Shown here piece by piece: positions 36,091 to 45,081 of a stretch of DNA of 64,000 bases; position 1 is the stretch's first letter, and every line of letters starts with the position of its first letter. The DNA is taken from NCBI GenBank assembly GCA_028686135.1, contig JAQUCP010000004.1:1-64000 (forward strand), written 5' to 3'. Below the pieces are notes generated by a model. It was not told the DNA's origin and ran no database searches. It saw only the letters and a list, made by a program, of their open reading frames with translations. The position numbers were made by a program, and so were the translations under genes. The DNA comes from UBA12481 sp012523435 (GTDB lineage Bacteria; Bacteroidota; Bacteroidia; Bacteroidales; UBA12481).

Positions 36091-36717
36091 ATGACTGCAG
36101 TCAAACGGAAGCTGCTACTGGCTTTTGTGGCCGTATGGTCTTTGAGTCTGAGTGCTCAGAATCCGCCTGACACTGCAGGAATTTGGTTTCGGAATTGCCA
36201 GAGTTTCGGTAAGCGCTTTCTATATAGCCAAACCGTACTCTGGCCTTCTGCTTTTGCGGGACATGCCTATGTGTTGATCACAGAAGGCCACACAATCAAG
36301 GAGGTTTTCAACTGGAATCAATACGTACCAACCTTTACCATGCCGCCCGTCTGGGACGATGACCATTGGTCATGGAATTACGAAGCCCACGCTTACATGG
36401 GATCCCTCTCCTATCTGGCTTACCGTAACCGAGACGCACACTGGCTTGAAGCAGCAGCTGGAACTGCCCTTAACTCATTGATATATGAGTATGTGATTGC
36501 TGGAGGAACCCAGCGACCCAGCTATCAGGATATGATTTTAACACCCACCTTGGGAAGTCTGCTGGGTGAAGGACTTTATCAGCTGAAAAAGAGGGTGTTT
36601 CTACGCGATAAAAGGCTTAATACCCTGGAAAAAATCCTGGTTACGATAACCGATCCGTTCGAGGTTTTCTATTTTGGATTTGATTATAACAAGTTAGCCA
36701 GACATCACTCCCGCTGA
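36091..36717 (+). CDS. secreted protein, DUF3943-like
   Basis: A 208-residue protein with a signal peptide (about 1-22, ending LSLSAQ). The segments FNWNQYVPTFTMPPVWDDDHW, NSLIYEYVIAGGTQRPSYQDMILTPTLGSLLGE and a terminal ITDPFEVF region resemble DUF3943, a family of outer-membrane-associated proteins of unknown role. Several helices could insert in the membrane. It follows rocD by 14 nt and converges with the exporter operon at its stop codon, with no gap. Confidence 0.7.
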   Translation: MTAVKRKLLLAFVAVWSLSLSAQNPPDTAGIWFRNCQSFGKRFLYSQTVLWPSAFAGHAYVLITEGHTIKEVFNWNQYVPTFTMPPVWDDDHWSWNYEAHAYMGSLSYLAYRNRDAHWLEAAAGTALNSLIYEYVIAGGTQRPSYQDMILTPTLGSLLGEGLYQLKKRVFLRDKRLNTLEKILVTITDPFEVFYFGFDYNKLARHHSR

Positions 36718-37836
36718 TTAAGAGCGTTTCTTGTAACTCCTGACTGCCAGAGTGATCATGATGATTCCAAATAGAGCCATGGAGGCAAAATCCTGCCAAA
36801 CATCCATGAACCCGGATCCTTTAAGTAAAATCATCCGGATTACCCGCATATAATAAGCCAGAGGATTGATCAGATTGACCCAGTGGGCCCAATCAGGCAT
36901 GGATTCTATCGGTGTAAAAACACCACTCATCAGGATAAAAACCAACACAAAGAAGAAATTCACAAACATCACCTGTTGCTGGGTTTCCGATAGGGCAGCT
37001 ATTAATAATCCAAACCCCAGAACAGTTAAGAGATATAATGCTGTAAATCCTATCAATAGACCAAAAGACCCCAGAATAGGAACGTGAAAAACCAGACGCC
37101 CCAGGGTCAAACCAATCCCCAATTCAATCATTCCTAGAATCCAAAAAGGGATGAGCTTTCCAATGATAAACTGATGCTTGCGAATTGGCGTAACATTTAA
37201 TTGCTCAATAGTCCCTAACTCCTTTTCCCTTACCACATTAAGCGACATCAACAACCAACCGACCAGCATGACCAGGATCACAAGAATGCCTGGGACCATG
37301 AAAATTTTAAAATCAAGTTCGGGGTTATACCAGTGTAGGTAGGAGACATCGATTCTTCCGGGTGCCGACTGGCCGGTTATTCTGAGATAGTTAGCGATAA
37401 GCTCCTGATTAAAATCCAACAAGATGCTTTGTGAATAGGAGGCTGTCAAAACTGCAGCTGCGCTGTTGATCCCATTAATCAGAAACTGGACTGCCACCGG
37501 CTCTCTATTGATGAGTTGCTCCCCGAATGCCGGAGGTATCGTCATGATCATATCGGTTTGATCCCTTCTAAGAAGCTCCTCGCCTTCCTGTTCTGTGAAT
37601 ACCTGACCCCCATAGCTATAAAAGGGGGATGATAAATATTTCGAAATCAACTGTTTGGATTCAGTAGAACCATCTTGATCGTGAATATGAAAATCGATAT
37701 CACGCATGTTCATATTCGCCGCAAACACCAGCACAAACATCTGAACCAAAGGTGCGACAATCATGGCCGGAATCATGATTCGATTACGTCGAATCTGGAT
37801 GAACTCCTTACGAATCAGTACTAAAATAGTCCTCAT
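36718..37836 (-). CDS. ABC transporter permease, YbhR-like
   Basis: A 372-residue ABC2-type permease: one N-terminal helix, a large extracytoplasmic domain (about 45-170), then five helices with the conserved VREKELGTIEQLNVTPIRKHQFIIGK coupling segment. It pairs with the next upstream gene to form the membrane channel of a YbhFSR-like multidrug exporter. Start overlaps the previous gene by 4 nt. Last gene of the seven-gene operon. Confidence 0.92.
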   Translation of the reverse strand: MRTILVLIRKEFIQIRRNRIMIPAMIVAPLVQMFVLVFAANMNMRDIDFHIHDQDGSTESKQLISKYLSSPFYSYGGQVFTEQEGEELLRRDQTDMIMTIPPAFGEQLINREPVAVQFLINGINSAAAVLTASYSQSILLDFNQELIANYLRITGQSAPGRIDVSYLHWYNPELDFKIFMVPGILVILVMLVGWLLMSLNVVREKELGTIEQLNVTPIRKHQFIIGKLIPFWILGMIELGIGLTLGRLVFHVPILGSFGLLIGFTALYLLTVLGFGLLIAALSETQQQVMFVNFFFVLVFILMSGVFTPIESMPDWAHWVNLINPLAYYMRVIRMILLKGSGFMDVWQDFASMALFGIIMITLAVRSYKKRS

Positions 37837-38957
37837 ATAGCCAGTCGAATGGTGAACTTTTTAATCGCGATAAATAGTAATAAGACAGTCATACCCGCCA
37901 GAATCAATGTTTCAGGCCAGACAACAGCCAACCCGTTGCCTTTTAACATGATATCTTTCAGGATGATAATAAAATAGCGCGGTGGCAGGATAGCACTTGC
38001 CCATTGTAGAATCACCGGCATATTTTCAATCGGGAAGATAAAGCCTGAAAGGAGCACCGTAGGCAGCATCAGTGCAAACAGGGATACAAACATAGCCGAC
38101 TGTTGACTTTTTGCTATGGTTGAGATCAGAATACCTAAAGATAGCGCAAGGGAAATATACAGGAGGAGCTCTGCCAGCAGAAGGATGCGGCTGCCAAGGA
38201 TTGGCAATCCAAAAACGATGCGTCCAAGAAGAAGAATCACCAAACCGTTAATGAAAGCTAAAAAAATATACGGGAGTACTTTCCCAAGAATGATCTGAAC
38301 CGGATGCAAGGGACTGACAAGAATAACCTCGAGTGTTCCCAGCTCCTTCTCGCGAGTCACGGAAATTGAGGTCAACAGAGCACAGATCAACATCAGAATC
38401 AACGCCATGGTTCCAGGTACGAACATAAAAGCACTAGAGAGGTTTTCGTTAAAAACCATCCGGGGTTCAGGAGCTACCAGTAATCCCATCCCAGTCGCAT
38501 TCCTTGCTTCCAGCTGATAGGCATTGATAATACCCCGAATATAGCTGACAATAGTATTGGCCAGGTTTGGATCGGACGCATCAGTAACTATCTGAATTTT
38601 TGGACTTTCACCACTGTTAAACTGAGCGCCAAAGTCCGATTCAAATACCAGCACCGCTTTAACCTTACCAGAACGAAAAGTCTCTTCAATTTCATGATCA
38701 CTCTGGAGGTTTCCGCGAAAGTGAAAATATCCCGAGGCCATAAGCTTTGACACAATACGTTGGCTGTGGGTGTCATTGCTCCGGTCCAAGACACTAATCC
38801 CGATATTTTTAAAATCGCTATTGACAACATAACCAAATATCAGGATCTGCATGATCGGAATGCCAAACAGGATCAGCATGGTTCGACGGTCACGGAAAAT
38901 ATGATTAAACTCCTTGACAACCAAGCTCATAAATCGTTTAAATCCGACCCTTTTCAT
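37833..38957 (-). CDS. ABC transporter permease, YbhS-like
   Basis: A 374-residue ABC2-type permease with the same plan as its neighbour: N-terminal helix after RDRRTMLILFGIPIMQILIFGYV, a periplasmic domain to about residue 170, then the TREKELGTLEVILVSPLHP coupling segment and C-terminal helices. The two permeases overlap by 4 nt and probably act as a heterodimer that moves drugs or other amphiphiles. Confidence 0.92.
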   Translation of the reverse strand: MKRVGFKRFMSLVVKEFNHIFRDRRTMLILFGIPIMQILIFGYVVNSDFKNIGISVLDRSNDTHSQRIVSKLMASGYFHFRGNLQSDHEIEETFRSGKVKAVLVFESDFGAQFNSGESPKIQIVTDASDPNLANTIVSYIRGIINAYQLEARNATGMGLLVAPEPRMVFNENLSSAFMFVPGTMALILMLICALLTSISVTREKELGTLEVILVSPLHPVQIILGKVLPYIFLAFINGLVILLLGRIVFGLPILGSRILLLAELLLYISLALSLGILISTIAKSQQSAMFVSLFALMLPTVLLSGFIFPIENMPVILQWASAILPPRYFIIILKDIMLKGNGLAVVWPETLILAGMTVLLLFIAIKKFTIRLAI

Positions 38958-39691
38958 GTTTGATCCTTTCTTGCAATTCGAATAAAAACCTCATCCATGG
39001 TATCGACCTGACAGGTAGTTTTAAGGTCTTCCGGACGACCCAAGGCTTCGATTCTGCCACCTGAGAGAATACATACCCGGTCGCAATATTCCGCCTCATC
39101 CATATAGTGAGTAGTCACAAAAACCGTCATACCCGAGCGGGCAGCATCGTATATCAGATCCCAGAATTGCCTTCGGGCAATAGGATCGACTCCACCGGTT
39201 GGTTCATCAAGAAAAACGATTTTTGGGCGATGTAAAACAGCTATAGAGAAGGCCAGTTTCTGCCGCCATCCAAGTGGAACAGATCGAATCAGCCGATTAC
39301 GAAGGTCTGTAATGGAAAGTTTATCAAGCAGTTCGTCACTCCTGGACCTGATTTCCCGCGGGGTTAACCCATAGATTCCGCCATAAAGTTGGATATTCTC
39401 AAAAACGGTCAGGTCCTCATATAACGCGAAACGTTGGCACATATAACCGATCACCTTCTTGATTCTATCTGGATGATGTGACGCATCAAGTCCAGCAATT
39501 CTCACGGTCCCCGAAGTAGGCTTCGACAAACCGCAAAGGATTCTCAGAGCTGTAGTTTTCCCTGCACCATTAGCTCCAAGAAAACCAAAGACCTCCCCTT
39601 CACGTACCTCAAAAGTGAGGTTGTCATTTGCCGTAAAGCGGCCAAAACGTTTGGTCAAATTTTCGACTTCAATGATTGATTCTCTGCTCAT
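38954..39691 (-). CDS. ABC transporter ATP-binding protein with non-canonical signature
   Basis: A 245-residue nucleotide-binding subunit. Walker A is GANGAGKTT, Walker B is KIVFLDEPTGG and the switch histidine is in VTTHYMD. The usual LSGGQ signature is replaced by VPLGWRQKL. E. coli YbhF, a fusion of two nucleotide-binding domains, has a similar LPLGF-type segment in its second half, so this gene corresponds to the YbhF C-terminal half. Overlaps both neighbours by 4 nt. Confidence 0.92.
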   Translation of the reverse strand: MSRESIIEVENLTKRFGRFTANDNLTFEVREGEVFGFLGANGAGKTTALRILCGLSKPTSGTVRIAGLDASHHPDRIKKVIGYMCQRFALYEDLTVFENIQLYGGIYGLTPREIRSRSDELLDKLSITDLRNRLIRSVPLGWRQKLAFSIAVLHRPKIVFLDEPTGGVDPIARRQFWDLIYDAARSGMTVFVTTHYMDEAEYCDRVCILSGGRIEALGRPEDLKTTCQVDTMDEVFIRIARKDQT

Positions 39692-40611
39692 TCCTGTGGC
39701 TTATGAGTCATTTTTTGCATAAAGCAGTCTTCCATTCCTGGTTCAACCCGAACCATTGTAAGATTCGTAACATATTGATTAACAAGATCCTGCTTGATTC
39801 GTAGAGCATCAGCTTCATTTATCAAAGTAAGATGAAGGGAATGACCGAAGGCATAAACGGTCTTGACAGATGGATGCTTTCTGAGTATTTGCAGAGCGAG
39901 GTATTGATCCGAGCACACGAGGGAGAATAGTGATCCCTGGAAATTTTTTTTGATTTCGGCCGGGGTACCCTGGCTCAGAAACTCACCTTTCTGGATCAAA
40001 GCCAGGCGATCGCATCGCTGAGCTTCGTCCATATATGGGGTGGAAACCAAAATTGTCATTCCGGTGGTTTTCAAGTCAGTCAGATGGTCCCAGAACTCTT
40101 TCCGGGAGATAGCATCGACGCCGGTAGTTGGTTCGTCAAGAATGATCAGCCGTGGGCGGTGAATCAGGGCACAGGCAAGAGCCAGCTTTTGTTTCATTCC
40201 CCCGGAGAGTTTTCCGGCCCGACGATTACAAAATGGCTTCAGAGGCTCATATATACTACGAATAAGCTCATAATTATCGGCGATATTAACACCAAAGACT
40301 GAGGCATAAAAGCGAAGATTTTCAACCACCGTCAAATCCTGATACAAGGAGAAGCGCCCAGGCATATAGCCAATCGATTTTCGAATGGCAGCAAACTCGT
40401 GATTAACATCAAATCCTAGAACGCTGGCTGTGCCGGAATCCGGGAGGATCAGGGTTGCAAGGATTCGGAAGAGGCTAGTTTTTCCGGCCCCATCAGGACC
40501 AATCAGCCCGAATATTTCTTCACTCCCAACCTCCAGGCAGATCCCGGCCAGAGCAACCTCATTTTCATAGGTGCGCCGGATATGGTCACATTGAACAACT
40601 GTGTTATTCAT
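39688..40611 (-). CDS. ABC transporter ATP-binding protein, canonical
   Basis: A 307-residue nucleotide-binding subunit. Walker A is GPDGAGKTS, the signature is KLSGGMKQKL, Walker B is LIILDEPTTG and the switch region is VSTPYMDEAQ, where proline replaces the usual switch histidine. The last 90 residues form the small C-terminal domain seen in YbhF-type ATPases. It matches the first half of YbhF and would pair with the next gene product to form the ATPase dimer. Confidence 0.92.
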   Translation of the reverse strand: MNNTVVQCDHIRRTYENEVALAGICLEVGSEEIFGLIGPDGAGKTSLFRILATLILPDSGTASVLGFDVNHEFAAIRKSIGYMPGRFSLYQDLTVVENLRFYASVFGVNIADNYELIRSIYEPLKPFCNRRAGKLSGGMKQKLALACALIHRPRLIILDEPTTGVDAISRKEFWDHLTDLKTTGMTILVSTPYMDEAQRCDRLALIQKGEFLSQGTPAEIKKNFQGSLFSLVCSDQYLALQILRKHPSVKTVYAFGHSLHLTLINEADALRIKQDLVNQYVTNLTMVRVEPGMEDCFMQKMTHKPQE

Positions 40612-41488
40612 GGATCAGAATCATTTCGCCCGGCATGCCGATTTTGATCTTGCCATCATTTGGAACTCTAATTTTGATCGCATAAACCAGGTTGACCCGT
40701 TCCTTCTTTGTCTGAATAACCTTTGGGGTAAACTCCGATTGATCAGCAATCCAATAGATCATTCCGGTATAATTCAGATAGCTTCCAACAGGCCCATCAA
40801 TTCTCACCCCGACCAGGCTACCCAAACTAACCATAGAAAGCTGATCTTCTGATAAATAGGCTTTTAAAATAATCTGATCCAGGTTAGCCATTTTCAGAAT
40901 CGGTTTACCAGGAATCATCATATCAGCCTGGCGGGCAATGAGGTCAATCACGACACCATCGGTTGGAGCCAGAACGAAGCACTTTCGTTGTTGATCCTTC
41001 ATAACGGCCTCTTGAGCCTCCAAGACAGATAGTTCAGCTGCAATGCTTTCCATCTGAGACTGAAAAGTCTCCTTTTTTGCCATGGCGATTTTCAGTTTAT
41101 TTTTCACATCATCGAAAGATTTTTCGCTCACTGCCTGGTCTGACAAAAGATTCCGGAATCGCTGAACCTCTTTTTCCAGGATTTCGATTTCGGTATCCAC
41201 GACCGTTTCTTGCGAGTGGATTCCGGGAAGACGAGCATTAAGGGCCTTCTTTTGAGCATGAAGTTGTTCGATTTGCAGGCCGATGGTAACCGTATCGGTT
41301 ATGGCAATGGTATCTCCACGGCACAAACGTTGGCTCTCCTGAGCCTTAAGCCAGATAATCCTTCCAGATGTTTCGGCCACGACCGTTTGCTCGTCAGCCT
41401 CGAAATGTCCCATAGCATCAAATTCGGTGGTTTTTCGGCTGCATGAGAGCAAGGCTGAGGCAATCAGCATAATCAAGATAGTTCTCAT
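40604..41488 (-). CDS. HlyD family adaptor lipoprotein, YbhG-like
   Basis: A 294-residue periplasmic adaptor. The N-terminal MRTILIMLIASALLSC is a lipoprotein signal with lipid cysteine Cys16. A biotinyl-lipoyl-like half (QTVVAETSGRIIWLKAQESQ), a long coiled-coil hairpin (about 75-165) and the second lipoyl half (VLAPTDGVVIDLIARQ) follow. It links the ABC pump with the TolC-like channel encoded upstream. Overlaps the ATPase gene by 8 nt. Confidence 0.92.
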   Translation of the reverse strand: MRTILIMLIASALLSCSRKTTEFDAMGHFEADEQTVVAETSGRIIWLKAQESQRLCRGDTIAITDTVTIGLQIEQLHAQKKALNARLPGIHSQETVVDTEIEILEKEVQRFRNLLSDQAVSEKSFDDVKNKLKIAMAKKETFQSQMESIAAELSVLEAQEAVMKDQQRKCFVLAPTDGVVIDLIARQADMMIPGKPILKMANLDQIILKAYLSEDQLSMVSLGSLVGVRIDGPVGSYLNYTGMIYWIADQSEFTPKVIQTKKERVNLVYAIKIRVPNDGKIKIGMPGEMILIHE

Positions 41489-41492
41489 AATA

Positions 41493-42758
41493 TCAGTTTT
41501 TTCCGGTTATTGTGTTTAGTTTGTGTAAAGCTGCCACTAGTTCTACCTTTCTTGATTCGAGAGCAATTCTTGCCTCCTGTTCACGATTCCATTCGGTCAG
41601 GTAGGTTGCTGCTGTGATGATGCCATTCTTCAGTTTGCTAGCATAGGCTAACGAGATTTGTTTTCGGATTTCAAGAAGCTCCTCGTCCCTTTGAAGCAAT
41701 GACTCGATTTCAGCGATTTGATTTTTTTGCCGGTCGGTTGCCAACGCCAGCTGTTGAGCGAAAGCCTCTTGGGCATTAGCTAAGGTTAGCTTATTAACAT
41801 ACAGTGCATTCTGTTCTCCCTTCACCTTTCCCCAATCAAAGGGCATCCAGGAGAACCGTATTCCGACCAACAGGTAGGGATCCCAAGAATCTCCCAGCAT
41901 ATTTAATCCTGGTTTACCGTATCCTGCTTGCCCAAAAGCTGCCAAGCGTGGCCTTTTACGGTCGTTTAATTGTTTGCTCTGGGCATCGACCAGCTCCATT
42001 CGGAGTTGAAAGAGCTTAAACTCAGGACGATTCGATTGGTTTTGATTGAGGTCACTTACCGGGGGTGGATTCAGCTGTGTATTTGCTCGCAGAGAAACGC
42101 CGATAAGGTGTCCGAGACTATTAAGAGCGCGGATTCTCAAACTCTCAAGTTGGCATTCCGATTGGTCGAGTCGAATGGATTCGGCTCTAACCCCCAGGAT
42201 ATCGGGCTCACTCAGAACACCATTTAAGACCCCTGATTCCACCTGTTTTTGGGTAGCTGATAACGATTCCTTCATGAGACGAAGTACGTCGATACGTTTA
42301 TTAATCAACATAATAGAGAAATAGAGATCCTCTACCGTTTCTACGAGAGACTGTTCTCCCACATCCACCTCTTGGGAGGAGATTCTGGTGCTGATTTCAT
42401 TAAGTATCTGACTTGATTTGGTCGTGCCACCATCATAGATTAGTTGACTAACCTCGAGGGTTGCCCGGTATTGATTGTGTGGAATTTTGGGTAGGTTAAC
42501 CGGGAAAGGCAGGTCCAGGTCGAGAGCGACAACGTCGGACTGCCAAGAGGCCTGGGCGTTTAGTTCGATAGCAGGTAGCCAGGCTTTTTTGATCACGTTT
42601 GTCCGGATCGAATCGAGCTGGTTAGCCAGCTGTCTGTTGTTGGCCAGCGGGTTATGCTCTTTGGCAAGGCGGGTACACTCTTGTAGCTCCAGGGTTTGAG
42701 TAATCGCGCAGAGTGGTAAGAGTGCAAGCCACAAAAAAATAAGCAGTTTTCTCATCAC
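41493..42758 (-). CDS. TolC family outer-membrane efflux protein
   Basis: A 421-residue outer-membrane factor. A signal peptide (about 1-20) precedes two repeats of the long helical OEP domain: LELQECTRLAKEHNPLANN at the start, and NQIAEIESLLQRDEEL with the ITAATYLTEWNREQEARIAL segment near the end. It forms the exit channel of the exporter. It starts within the stop of the TetR gene (4-nt overlap) and ends 4 nt before the adaptor gene. Confidence 0.92.
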   Translation of the reverse strand: MMRKLLIFLWLALLPLCAITQTLELQECTRLAKEHNPLANNRQLANQLDSIRTNVIKKAWLPAIELNAQASWQSDVVALDLDLPFPVNLPKIPHNQYRATLEVSQLIYDGGTTKSSQILNEISTRISSQEVDVGEQSLVETVEDLYFSIMLINKRIDVLRLMKESLSATQKQVESGVLNGVLSEPDILGVRAESIRLDQSECQLESLRIRALNSLGHLIGVSLRANTQLNPPPVSDLNQNQSNRPEFKLFQLRMELVDAQSKQLNDRKRPRLAAFGQAGYGKPGLNMLGDSWDPYLLVGIRFSWMPFDWGKVKGEQNALYVNKLTLANAQEAFAQQLALATDRQKNQIAEIESLLQRDEELLEIRKQISLAYASKLKNGIITAATYLTEWNREQEARIALESRKVELVAALHKLNTITGKN

Positions 42759-43378
42759 AACGATTTTATAATAAACTGAGAAACAGATGTTTTCCTCTCT
42801 TCCATGAATTGATCAAACTCGGTGGGAGAAAAAGGAGCAAATTCCATGATGAGGTTGCGGGCCACCATGGGGAAAACGCTCATTGATATGATATTCACAA
42901 GTAGATGTATAGGATCAATTGGTCTGATCTCTCCTTTCTCAATGCTCTTTTGAACTCCTTCTTTGAACTGATCGATGACACCAGAATGAATCAAGGGTGC
43001 GAAGAACTCCATGATCATTTGCGGATTACGTTGGATCTCAAAAAGGATAAATTGTGGGGCATTTGGATTTTCCCGGAGAAAGGTGACGTGCAGGTTGAGG
43101 AATCGTGGTATTTTCTCCAGGATAGGAATATCAGAGTTAAACACCTCCAAGAGTGGAGGCATTAGCTTATCAAATGCCCGTTTAAAAACGGCTTCAAAAA
43201 GCTTCTCCTTGTTTCTGAAGTAATAGTGGAGAAGGGCTTTGTTTATGCCGGCTTCATCGGCGATTTCCTGCATTCTGGCCCCATCCATTCCCTTTTTCAT
43301 AAACACCAATGAGGCAGCGTTCATGATTTTCTCTTCTGTTGTCATCTGATTATCAGTGGATTTACTTCTTTCGATCAT
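42755..43378 (-). CDS. TetR/AcrR family repressor of the exporter operon
   Basis: A 207-residue regulator. The helix-turn-helix is clear: TEEKIMNAASLVFMKKGMDGARMQEIADEAGINKALLHYYFRNKEKLF, here quoted only as residues about 14-61. The C-terminal domain is the usual ligand pocket, as in E. coli CecR (YbiH), which controls ybhGFSR. It is the first gene of the operon it presumably controls. A palindrome at 43393-43410 overlaps its own -7 element, indicating autorepression. Confidence 0.92.
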   Translation of the reverse strand: MIERSKSTDNQMTTEEKIMNAASLVFMKKGMDGARMQEIADEAGINKALLHYYFRNKEKLFEAVFKRAFDKLMPPLLEVFNSDIPILEKIPRFLNLHVTFLRENPNAPQFILFEIQRNPQMIMEFFAPLIHSGVIDQFKEGVQKSIEKGEIRPIDPIHLLVNIISMSVFPMVARNLIMEFAPFSPTEFDQFMEERKTSVSQFIIKSL

Positions 43379-43392
43379 TTTTAACCATTTAG

Positions 43393-43414
43393 TTTAACCT
43401 TTTGGTCAAATATA
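43393..43414 (-). promoter_or_regulatory. TetR operator overlapping the exporter-operon promoter
   Basis: TTTAACC-TTTT-GGTCAAA (43393-43410) is an inverted repeat with one mismatch. Its right half overlaps TATATTTG (43407-43414, minus strand), a perfect -7 element. A third half-site TTTAACC lies at 43380-43386. Binding would block polymerase directly. Confidence 0.65.
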
Positions 43415-43422
43415 GAAAAGAA

Positions 43423-43456
43423 TAAAAAAAAACCCCGCATGCACGGGGTTTTTTTT
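43423..43456 (-). terminator. intrinsic terminator after ompA
   Basis: ACCCCG-CATG-CACGGGGT hairpin flanked by A and T runs on both sides, a symmetric strong terminator placed 20 nt after the OmpA stop codon. It also shields the exporter promoter. Confidence 0.9.
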
Positions 43457-43475
43457 CAAATAAACCTTTAGTATT

Positions 43476-44939
43476 CTATTTAATCTCGATCAGGTTATAT
43501 TCAACGCGACGGTTCATGATTCGTCCTTCGTTGGTACTATTATCGTATTTTGGTTTTGTTTCGCCATAATACTGCAATTTGATATTGGCATCATTGATAC
43601 CATTATTGATCAGGTAGTCTTTTGCAGCATTAGCTCTCTTTTCGGAAAGTTTCAGGTTAATCGGTTCTGTTCCGATCGAGCAAGCATGGCCATCCAATTG
43701 AACGCCAAAATCTTCATGATTTTTCAGAGCGTTAGCAAGTTGTGAGAGGGTTTGTACTCCTTCTGGTTTAAGCACTGAGGAATCGAAATCGAAGAGGATT
43801 GGATCCATGGTAAGCCCGTATTTATTAACGATTGCATCGATATCCCAGGGGCATCCGTTGAGTTCTGGCACACCAGGTTTATTTGGGCAATCATCTTTTG
43901 AATCCGGAATACCGTCTTTATCGCTATCCAGTGGACAGCCGAAGCGGTCAACTTTCACACCTTTAGGGGTATTGGGGCAGCGGTCGTCCTTATCGGCAAC
44001 TCCATCGCCATCGCTATCGGGGCAACCTTTGAGGATAGCTGGTCCGGCCACATCCGGGCATTCATCCAGGTGATCTGGAATACCATCGCCATCGGTATCG
44101 GGACAACCGTTGAATTCCTTCAACCCAGCAATGAGAGGACAGTCGTCCTGATAATCGGGAATACCATCGCCGTCGGTATCGAGCGGACAGCCATCGGCAT
44201 CCACTTTGACATCTTTTGGCGTATTGGGACATTTATCCAGTTTATCAGGAACACCGTCGCCGTCCGAATCCTTTTTACCACCACCAAACTCACCCGGCGT
44301 AATAAACAGAGCTACTGAGTTTTGCAGGAACATATCGATTCCTAAGTTACCATCAGCATTACCGGCCCATCCGTCAATCTCGTCTGTCGGGGGAACCATC
44401 AGTCCGGATTCCAAACGCAGGTTCACTGCAGGATGGAATCTGAAGTTTAGTCCAACTCCCCCGTAAAGGTTAGGATTAATGAAGGTTTTGGGAGCATAGT
44501 TTCCTTCCGAACCAACTCCGACGTACACATCTGCCAGATTACCACCTAGACCAAATAATAGGTAGGGGGCAAAGAAGGCATCCTCCTTAAAAATGTATCC
44601 GTTATTAAATTTATAACGGGCTAAGAGGTTCAGGTTGAACATGTGAAGACGGAATTGTGCCCAATTCCAATCGGCCCACTCATCTTCAAACGGTCGTGCA
44701 TCAATGCCATCATAGTAGAAATGAAGCATCAAATCAAAGGATGGATTTAAATAACGGGCAATGCTAGCTCCGGCACCATAGCCTTCGTTGAAACGGAAGA
44801 ACTGATTATCATAATCCCCCGAATATTGCATAACCCCAAGATAACCTCCGAATCCCCACTTATGGTCTTTTGTCTGGGCATTAACAGAGACTGTTCCTAA
44901 AACCAGAACTGAGACCAGTAGTAAAATCTTTGTTTTCAT
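43476..44939 (-). CDS. OmpA family protein with thrombospondin type 3 repeats
   Basis: A 487-residue outer-membrane protein. Signal peptide about 1-21; residues about 25-210 form an eight-strand type barrel. From about 225 to 350 come several calcium-binding thrombospondin type 3 repeats of the DSDGDGVPDKLDKCPNTP kind. The C-terminal OmpA domain (ILFDFDSSVLKPEG, LDGHACSIGTEPINLKLSEKRA, NRRVEYNLIE) binds peptidoglycan diaminopimelate. It anchors outer membrane to the cell wall and is probably abundant. The promoter -7 element is at 45004-45011, and a stem-loop sits at the 5' end of the mRNA. Confidence 0.95.
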   Translation of the reverse strand: MKTKILLLVSVLVLGTVSVNAQTKDHKWGFGGYLGVMQYSGDYDNQFFRFNEGYGAGASIARYLNPSFDLMLHFYYDGIDARPFEDEWADWNWAQFRLHMFNLNLLARYKFNNGYIFKEDAFFAPYLLFGLGGNLADVYVGVGSEGNYAPKTFINPNLYGGVGLNFRFHPAVNLRLESGLMVPPTDEIDGWAGNADGNLGIDMFLQNSVALFITPGEFGGGKKDSDGDGVPDKLDKCPNTPKDVKVDADGCPLDTDGDGIPDYQDDCPLIAGLKEFNGCPDTDGDGIPDHLDECPDVAGPAILKGCPDSDGDGVADKDDRCPNTPKGVKVDRFGCPLDSDKDGIPDSKDDCPNKPGVPELNGCPWDIDAIVNKYGLTMDPILFDFDSSVLKPEGVQTLSQLANALKNHEDFGVQLDGHACSIGTEPINLKLSEKRANAAKDYLINNGINDANIKLQYYGETKPKYDNSTNEGRIMNRRVEYNLIEIK

Positions 44940-44974
44940 GTTGAGTATTTTTAAGGTTCAGTTTACAAACAAAA

Positions 44975-45011
44975 AAACACGTCGGCACAAACCGTGTTTA
45001 AAACAAAGATA
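44975..45011 (-). promoter_or_regulatory. ompA promoter -7 element and 5' stem-loop
   Basis: TATCTTTG (45004-45011) on the minus strand is a perfect -7 match with TTTG 22 nt upstream. The transcript should begin near 44998, exactly at a hairpin AAACACG (44993-44999) pairing CGTGTTT (44975-44981), followed by T residues. The hairpin may stabilise the mRNA or act as an attenuator. Confidence 0.5.
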
Positions 45012-45081
45012 ATCATTAGTTGTTTAAATTTCTCAAAAAAATACAATTTCCTTTCTTAAACAAGCTGTTTTTGAGGAATTT

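Noticed and set aside
43724..44318. DNA repeats in the ompA gene as mobile or CRISPR-like repeats
   Set aside because: They encode the thrombospondin type 3 protein repeats and vary in spacing and sequence.
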